Source: Frankiaceae bacterium (GTDB taxonomy: Bacteria > Actinomycetota > Actinomycetes > Frankiales > Frankiaceae). Taken from it: a stretch of 8,925 nucleotides of DNA. Both the position numbers and the translations under genes were made by a program. This document shows positions 6,456-8,925 of the stretch, in pieces. The stretch is from contig JAVEDQ010000454.1 of NCBI GenBank assembly GCA_030840885.1, forward strand, positions 1 through 8,925, written 5' to 3'. A model generated the notes under the pieces. The model worked only from the letters and a program-made list of their open reading frames with translations. It did not search any database and was not told the origin of the DNA. The first letter of the stretch is position 1. The number at the start of each line of letters is the position of its first letter.

Positions 6456-7076
6456 TCAGTTCTGCTCGGCGCCGCGCTTGAACTGGGCGGCCACCTCGGC
6501 CACGCGACGGCCGGAGTAGCTGGCCGAGGCCAGGTCGGTGTCGTTCGGCGGGTTGGCACCGTTGGCGCTGACGTGGCTGGCGCCGTAGGGGTTGCCTTCG
6601 GCGAACTTGATGCCGTCGGTGTAGCCCGGCGGGACGATGAAGCCGCCGAAGTGGTACATCGAGTTGTAGAGCGCGAGCAGCGTCGACTCCTGGCCACCGT
6701 GGGCGGTGCCGGCCGAGACGAAGCCCGAGTAGACCTTGTCGGCCAGCTGGCCCTGGGCCCACTGCGGGCCGAGCGTGTCGAGGAACTGCTTGAGCTGCGC
6801 GGTCACGTTGCCGTACCGGGTGGGCGTGCCGAAGATGACGGCGTCGGCCCAGAGGATGTCCTCGGCGGTGGCCTCGGCGACGTCCTGCGTCTCGAGTGCG
6901 TGGGCGGCCCAGCCCTCGTTGGACTCGATGGCCTCCTTGGGGGCCAGCTCCTGCACCTTGCGGAGGCGGACCTCGGCGCCGGCCTTCTCAGCACCTTCCT
7001 GGACGGCCTGGGCGAGCTTGTAGACGCCGCCGGTGGCGGAGTAGTAGATGATCGCGACCTTGACCTGTTCGGTCAT
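6456..7076 (-). CDS. wrbA: WrbA-type NAD(P)H:quinone oxidoreductase (type IV, flavodoxin-like)
   Basis: A 206-residue FMN-binding, two-electron quinone reductase that keeps quinones out of one-electron redox cycling (cytoplasmic, tetrameric in the family). Seen in sequence: the phosphate-binding loop YYSATGGVYKLA (11-22), the flavin loop GTPTRYGN (83-90), the WrbA-specific insertion region around ESNEGWAAHALE (51-62), SAGTAHGGQESTLLALYNSM (121-140) with the family HGGQE, and the later GNPYGASHVSAN (161-172). The length is typical. The ATG at 7076 has an excellent GGGAGG (minus strand of 7082-7087) five bases upstream. Its 139-bp upstream region carries three GTTG-N6-CAAC elements around a good promoter, so expression is probably tightly controlled. 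It reads in the same direction as the sigma-factor gene upstream, but the promoter in between suggests separate transcription. Confidence 0.93.
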   Translation of the reverse strand: MTEQVKVAIIYYSATGGVYKLAQAVQEGAEKAGAEVRLRKVQELAPKEAIESNEGWAAHALETQDVAEATAEDILWADAVIFGTPTRYGNVTAQLKQFLDTLGPQWAQGQLADKVYSGFVSAGTAHGGQESTLLALYNSMYHFGGFIVPPGYTDGIKFAEGNPYGASHVSANGANPPNDTDLASASYSGRRVAEVAAQFKRGAEQN

Positions 7077-7100
7077 GAGGGCCTCCCTCGAAGCTAAGTG

Positions 7101-7114
7101 GTTGTGCGTTCAAC
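7101..7114. promoter_or_regulatory. wrbA operator site A (GTTG-N6-CAAC)
   Basis: GTTGTGCGTTCAAC. It differs at two bases from site B and has a perfect GTTCAAC half-site of the palindrome GTTGAACGTTCAAC. It lies at the predicted wrbA transcription start (about 7115), where a bound protein would block RNA polymerase. Confidence 0.62.
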
Positions 7115-7121
7115 GTCTTTC

Positions 7122-7150
7122 AGACTACGCAACAGATGTTGACCGTTCAA
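7122..7150 (-). promoter_or_regulatory. Candidate sigma-70-type promoter of wrbA
   Basis: On the minus strand TTGAAC (7145-7150) and TAGTCT (7122-7127) are exactly 17 bp apart, the optimal spacing, with the expected start near 7115. The -35 lies inside site B and the start touches site A. Confidence 0.6.
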
Positions 7151-7182
7151 CCATTCCATCGGGTGACGGGTCATCTGTTGCG
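7128..7182. repeat. 11-bp perfect inverted repeat around the wrbA -35 region
   Basis: CGCAACAGATG (7128-7138) is matched by CATCTGTTGCG (7172-7182), 33 bp apart. The left arm fills most of the promoter spacer and abuts site B; the right arm overlaps site C. It may mark a second regulator or a looped complex. Confidence 0.55.
7138..7151. promoter_or_regulatory. wrbA operator site B (GTTG-N6-CAAC)
   Basis: GTTGACCGTTCAAC, one base away from the perfect palindrome GTTGAACGTTCAAC. It begins 37 bp from site A and covers the wrbA -35 box (7145-7150). Confidence 0.65.
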
Positions 7183-7190
7183 GACGCAAC
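7177..7190. promoter_or_regulatory. wrbA upstream site C (GTTG-N6-CAAC)
   Basis: GTTGCG-GA-CGCAAC has perfect 6-bp arms. It keeps the outer GTTG/CAAC of sites A and B but has different inner bases. It begins 39 bp from site B, about 70 bp upstream of the predicted start. Confidence 0.5.
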
Positions 7191-7215
7191 TACTTGCTGC
7201 CCCGTGGCGGCGGCC

Positions 7216-8130
7216 TCACGCATCGGCGGACGGATCCGGCCGGACCGGCCGGACGGGAAGCGGCGCCCCGCTCATGGTCAGCATCTCGACCCGGGACGGG
7301 TCGGGGGCGGCCTCCATCTCGACGAGCGCCACGCGGTCGTCGACGAAGGTGAAGTGGAAGGCCATGCGCGGGACCCCGCCCTGCGCCCACACGACGCCGG
7401 GCACGCCGTCCAGCAGGGCCGGGCGGGCCGACCGGGCGCTGCCGGAGAACATCTGGGCGACCGCGTCGGCGCCGAGGACGCTGTCCGGGGCACCCATACG
7501 CACTGCGGATTCGTCCGACCGGAGGACCGCCTGCGGGTCGAGCATCGTGATGAGCCCCTCGAGGTCCCCGTTGCGGGAGGCGGCGAGGAAGGCCGCGACG
7601 ATCTGCGCGTGCCGGGCCGGGTCAACGGGGCGGGTGGGCGATCCGCCGCGCACCCGTCGCCGCGCCCGGCTGGCGAGCTGGCGGGCCGCGTCCGGCGACC
7701 GGTCGACGAGCGACGCCACCTGGTCGAACGGCACCCCGAACAGGTCGTGGAGGACGAACGCCAGCCGCTCGGCGGGTTGCAGCGAGTCCAGGACGACCAG
7801 CAGCGCGCCGCCGACCGCATCGGCCATCTCGGCCTGGATGGCCGGGTCGGCCGACGCTGGAGACGCCGGAGCCGCGTCGGTGAAGATGTCCTCGATCGGG
7901 TCCTCCCGACGGGTGGCACGGCGACGGAGCACGTCCAGGCACAGCCGGGAGACGACCGTGGTCAGCCACCGGCCGAGGTCGTCGATGCCGTCGGTGCGGT
8001 GCAGCCGCAGCCACGCCTCCTGCACGACGTCGTCCGCCTCGCCGGACGGGCCGAGCATCCGTTGGGCGATGGCGCGCAACCGCGGCTGCTGCCGTTCGAA
8101 GGCCTCGGCCAGCCCATCGTCGTCGGTCAT
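7216..8130 (-). CDS. ECF sigma factor, ECF41-like, with C-terminal SnoaL-like domain
   Basis: An alternative sigma factor of 304 residues. Sigma-2 is about 8-72, with EADDVVQEAWLRLH (31-44) for core binding and -10 recognition; sigma-4 is about 104-160, with HDLFGVPFDQVASLVDRSPD (128-147) as its helix-turn-helix. From about 172 to 275 there is an extension starting HAQIVAAFLAASRNGDLEGL (174-193), a SnoaL/NTF2-like domain as in ECF41 and SigJ, where it regulates the sigma factor in place of a separate anti-sigma. The ECF41 linker motif (WLPEP-type) is not seen between sigma-2 and sigma-4, and the C-terminal NPDKL motif appears only as DPSRV (277-281). The ATG at 8130 is preferred over an upstream in-frame start at 8223, because GGAAGG lies eight bases before it and sigma-2 homology starts right after. 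Targets are unknown; wrbA lies just downstream. Confidence 0.87.
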   Translation of the reverse strand: MTDDDGLAEAFERQQPRLRAIAQRMLGPSGEADDVVQEAWLRLHRTDGIDDLGRWLTTVVSRLCLDVLRRRATRREDPIEDIFTDAAPASPASADPAIQAEMADAVGGALLVVLDSLQPAERLAFVLHDLFGVPFDQVASLVDRSPDAARQLASRARRRVRGGSPTRPVDPARHAQIVAAFLAASRNGDLEGLITMLDPQAVLRSDESAVRMGAPDSVLGADAVAQMFSGSARSARPALLDGVPGVVWAQGGVPRMAFHFTFVDDRVALVEMEAAPDPSRVEMLTMSGAPLPVRPVRPDPSADA

Positions 8131-8138
8131 CGGTCCCA

Positions 8139-8144
8139 CCTTCC
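8139..8144 (-). promoter_or_regulatory. Ribosome binding site deciding the sigma-factor start
   Basis: GGAAGG on the minus strand, eight bases before ATG 8130. This supports a 304-residue protein over the longer 335-residue reading that starts at 8223. Confidence 0.7.
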
Positions 8145-8188
8145 GCGCTGCGAGTTCTGTCCCCTCCGATGACGCGCGGCAGCACGGG

Positions 8189-8214
8189 AACGTGACCACC
8201 ACACCTGAACGACA
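8189..8214 (-). promoter_or_regulatory. Candidate ECF-type (autoregulatory) promoter of the sigma-factor gene
   Basis: On the minus strand TGTCGTT (8208-8214) and CGTT (8189-8192) are 15 bp apart. The published ECF41 pattern, as I recall it, is TGTCACA with a downstream CGTC, so both boxes match in part. It would give a leader of roughly 50 bases. Tentative. Confidence 0.3.
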
Positions 8215-8270
8215 CCCGAACACGGTCCTGCCGCCAGGCTCGGGGCCACGGCCCGATCTACGGTGAGGCC

Positions 8271-8925
8271 GTGACGTCGCCCATCGACCCCGACCGGGTC
8301 GCCGAATCCGCCCAGGGTCCCAACGGGACCGGTCCCCGCCTCACCCCGGAACGCCAGCGCGGCCCCGTGACGCTGCGCCGCGACCAGGTGCAGCCCTCCA
8401 CCACTGACCAGCGACTGCTGGACGCGCAGGGGTCGTCCGACTGGGTGCACACCGACCCTTGGCGTGTCCTCCGCATCCAGTCCGAGTTCGTCGAGGGCTT
8501 CGGGCTGCTCGCCGAGCTGCCCCGGGCGGTCACCGTCTTCGGCTCGGCCCGCACCTCGCGGGAGTCCGCCGACTACGAGCAGGCCCGCACCCTCGGCGCC
8601 GCACTCGCCAGGGCCGGCTTCGCTGTCATCACCGGTGGCGGACCCGGCGCGATGGAGGCGGTCAACCGAGGCTGCCAGGAGGCCGGCGGCCTGTCGGTGG
8701 GCCTCGGCATCGAGCTGCCGTTCGAGCAGCACCTGAACGACTGGGTCGACCTCGGCCTGAACTTCCGCTACTTCTTCGCCCGCAAGACGATGTTCGTGAA
8801 GTACGCGCAGGCCTTCGTCATCCTGCCGGGCGGGTTCGGGACGCTCGACGAGCTGTTCGAGGCGCTGACGCTGGTGCAGACGGGCAAGGTGACCCGTTTC
8901 CCGGTGGTCCTCGTCGGCACCGGCT
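8271..8925 (+). CDS. LOG-family / TIGR00730 Rossmann-fold protein (3' end outside window)
   Basis: Likely a cytokinin-type nucleoside 5'-monophosphate phosphoribohydrolase; LOG enzymes release the base and ribose 5-phosphate. The first 218 residues are seen and run off the right edge. Signatures are GGGPGAME (122-129) and PGGFGTLDE (186-194), which bind the nucleotide phosphate and hold the catalytic Glu, with FRYFFARKTMFVKYAQ between them. The N-terminal segment with PSTTDQRLLDAQGSSDWVHT is typical of the longer actinobacterial form. The GTG at 8271 is preferred; TACGGT (8259-8264) lies six bases upstream, as in leaderless actinobacterial mRNAs, and GGTGAGG is only two bases away. A GTG at 8367 is a less likely alternative. 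In M. tuberculosis the orthologue Rv1205 lies a few genes from dapE, so this gene marks the far side of the same neighbourhood. Confidence 0.92.
   Translation, partial: MTSPIDPDRVAESAQGPNGTGPRLTPERQRGPVTLRRDQVQPSTTDQRLLDAQGSSDWVHTDPWRVLRIQSEFVEGFGLLAELPRAVTVFGSARTSRESADYEQARTLGAALARAGFAVITGGGPGAMEAVNRGCQEAGGLSVGLGIELPFEQHLNDWVDLGLNFRYFFARKTMFVKYAQAFVILPGGFGTLDELFEALTLVQTGKVTRFPVVLVGTG

Noticed and set aside
5391..7097. Very long open frame on the plus strand (568 codons) opposite the dehydrogenase and wrbA genes
   Set aside because: Antisense shadow of two genes with full catalytic motifs; composition is low-complexity Arg/Gly/Ala/Val, as expected from GC-rich reverse frames.
8131..8223. Upstream in-frame start giving a 335-residue sigma factor
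   Set aside because: The added 31 residues match nothing in sigma-2, while ATG 8130 has a good ribosome site.
7048..8266. Two long plus-strand frames opposite the sigma-factor gene
   Set aside because: Shadows of the sigma gene; no domain signature and no ribosome site.
1508..8270. Genomic island or mobile element between dapE and the LOG-type gene
   Set aside because: No integrase, transposase, tRNA target or flanking direct repeat was seen, and base composition looks uniform by eye.
1..8925. CRISPR array, tRNA, rRNA, riboswitch or phage genes
   Set aside because: No regularly spaced repeats, tRNA-like sequence or conserved RNA motif was recognised on either strand.

Overview
The window looks like a chromosomal segment of a high-GC actinobacterium. 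Coding DNA is strongly GC-rich at third positions, GTG starts occur, and there are T-tract-poor GC hairpins between genes. The protein set (actinobacterial-type DapD, DapE, an ECF sigma factor with a SnoaL-like tail, an actinobacterial LOG-type protein) fits a Frankineae/Geodermatophilaceae-like organism. That family-level placement is a guess from protein flavour only.

Layout, left to right. (1) 1-2320, plus strand: the 3' end of dapD, then dapE 4 bases later, then an alpha/beta hydrolase that overlaps dapE by ATGA. This is a lysine/diaminopimelate (cell-wall precursor) operon with an extra hydrolase. (2) 2348-3610, minus: a five-helix membrane protein with a histidine-rich extracytoplasmic domain of no family I recognise, with a promoter that seems to give a leaderless GTG-start mRNA. 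(3) 3677-4763: a divergent pair, an HxlR-type regulator (minus) and an SRPBCC/AHSA1-type protein (plus). Two near-identical 17-bp palindromes lie in the shared 88-bp promoter region. (4) A 13-bp-stem terminator at 4771-4800 serves the convergent end of the SRPBCC gene and an NAD(P)+-dependent succinate-semialdehyde-type dehydrogenase (minus, 4836-6299). (5) After another strong hairpin (6374-6405) comes a WrbA-type NAD(P)H:quinone oxidoreductase (minus, 6456-7076). Its promoter carries three copies of GTTG-N6-CAAC. (6) 7216-8130, minus: an ECF41-like sigma factor with a C-terminal SnoaL-like domain. (7) From 8271 to the window edge, plus: the start of a LOG/TIGR00730 Rossmann-fold protein.

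How it fits together: dapE and the LOG-type gene are close neighbours in other actinobacteria (in M. tuberculosis Rv1202 and Rv1205, from memory). Here about 6.7 kb of redox, regulatory and membrane genes sits between them. The middle block has a redox/electrophile flavour (WrbA, an aldehyde dehydrogenase, and an HxlR regulator with the family's N-terminal cysteine), but each unit has its own promoter and terminator, so it is not one operon.

I found no RNA gene, CRISPR, transposase, integrase or phage gene. The most interesting signals are the two operator systems (4201-4252 and 7101-7190), the unrecognised His-rich membrane protein, and the sigma factor whose ECF41 hallmark motifs look degenerate.
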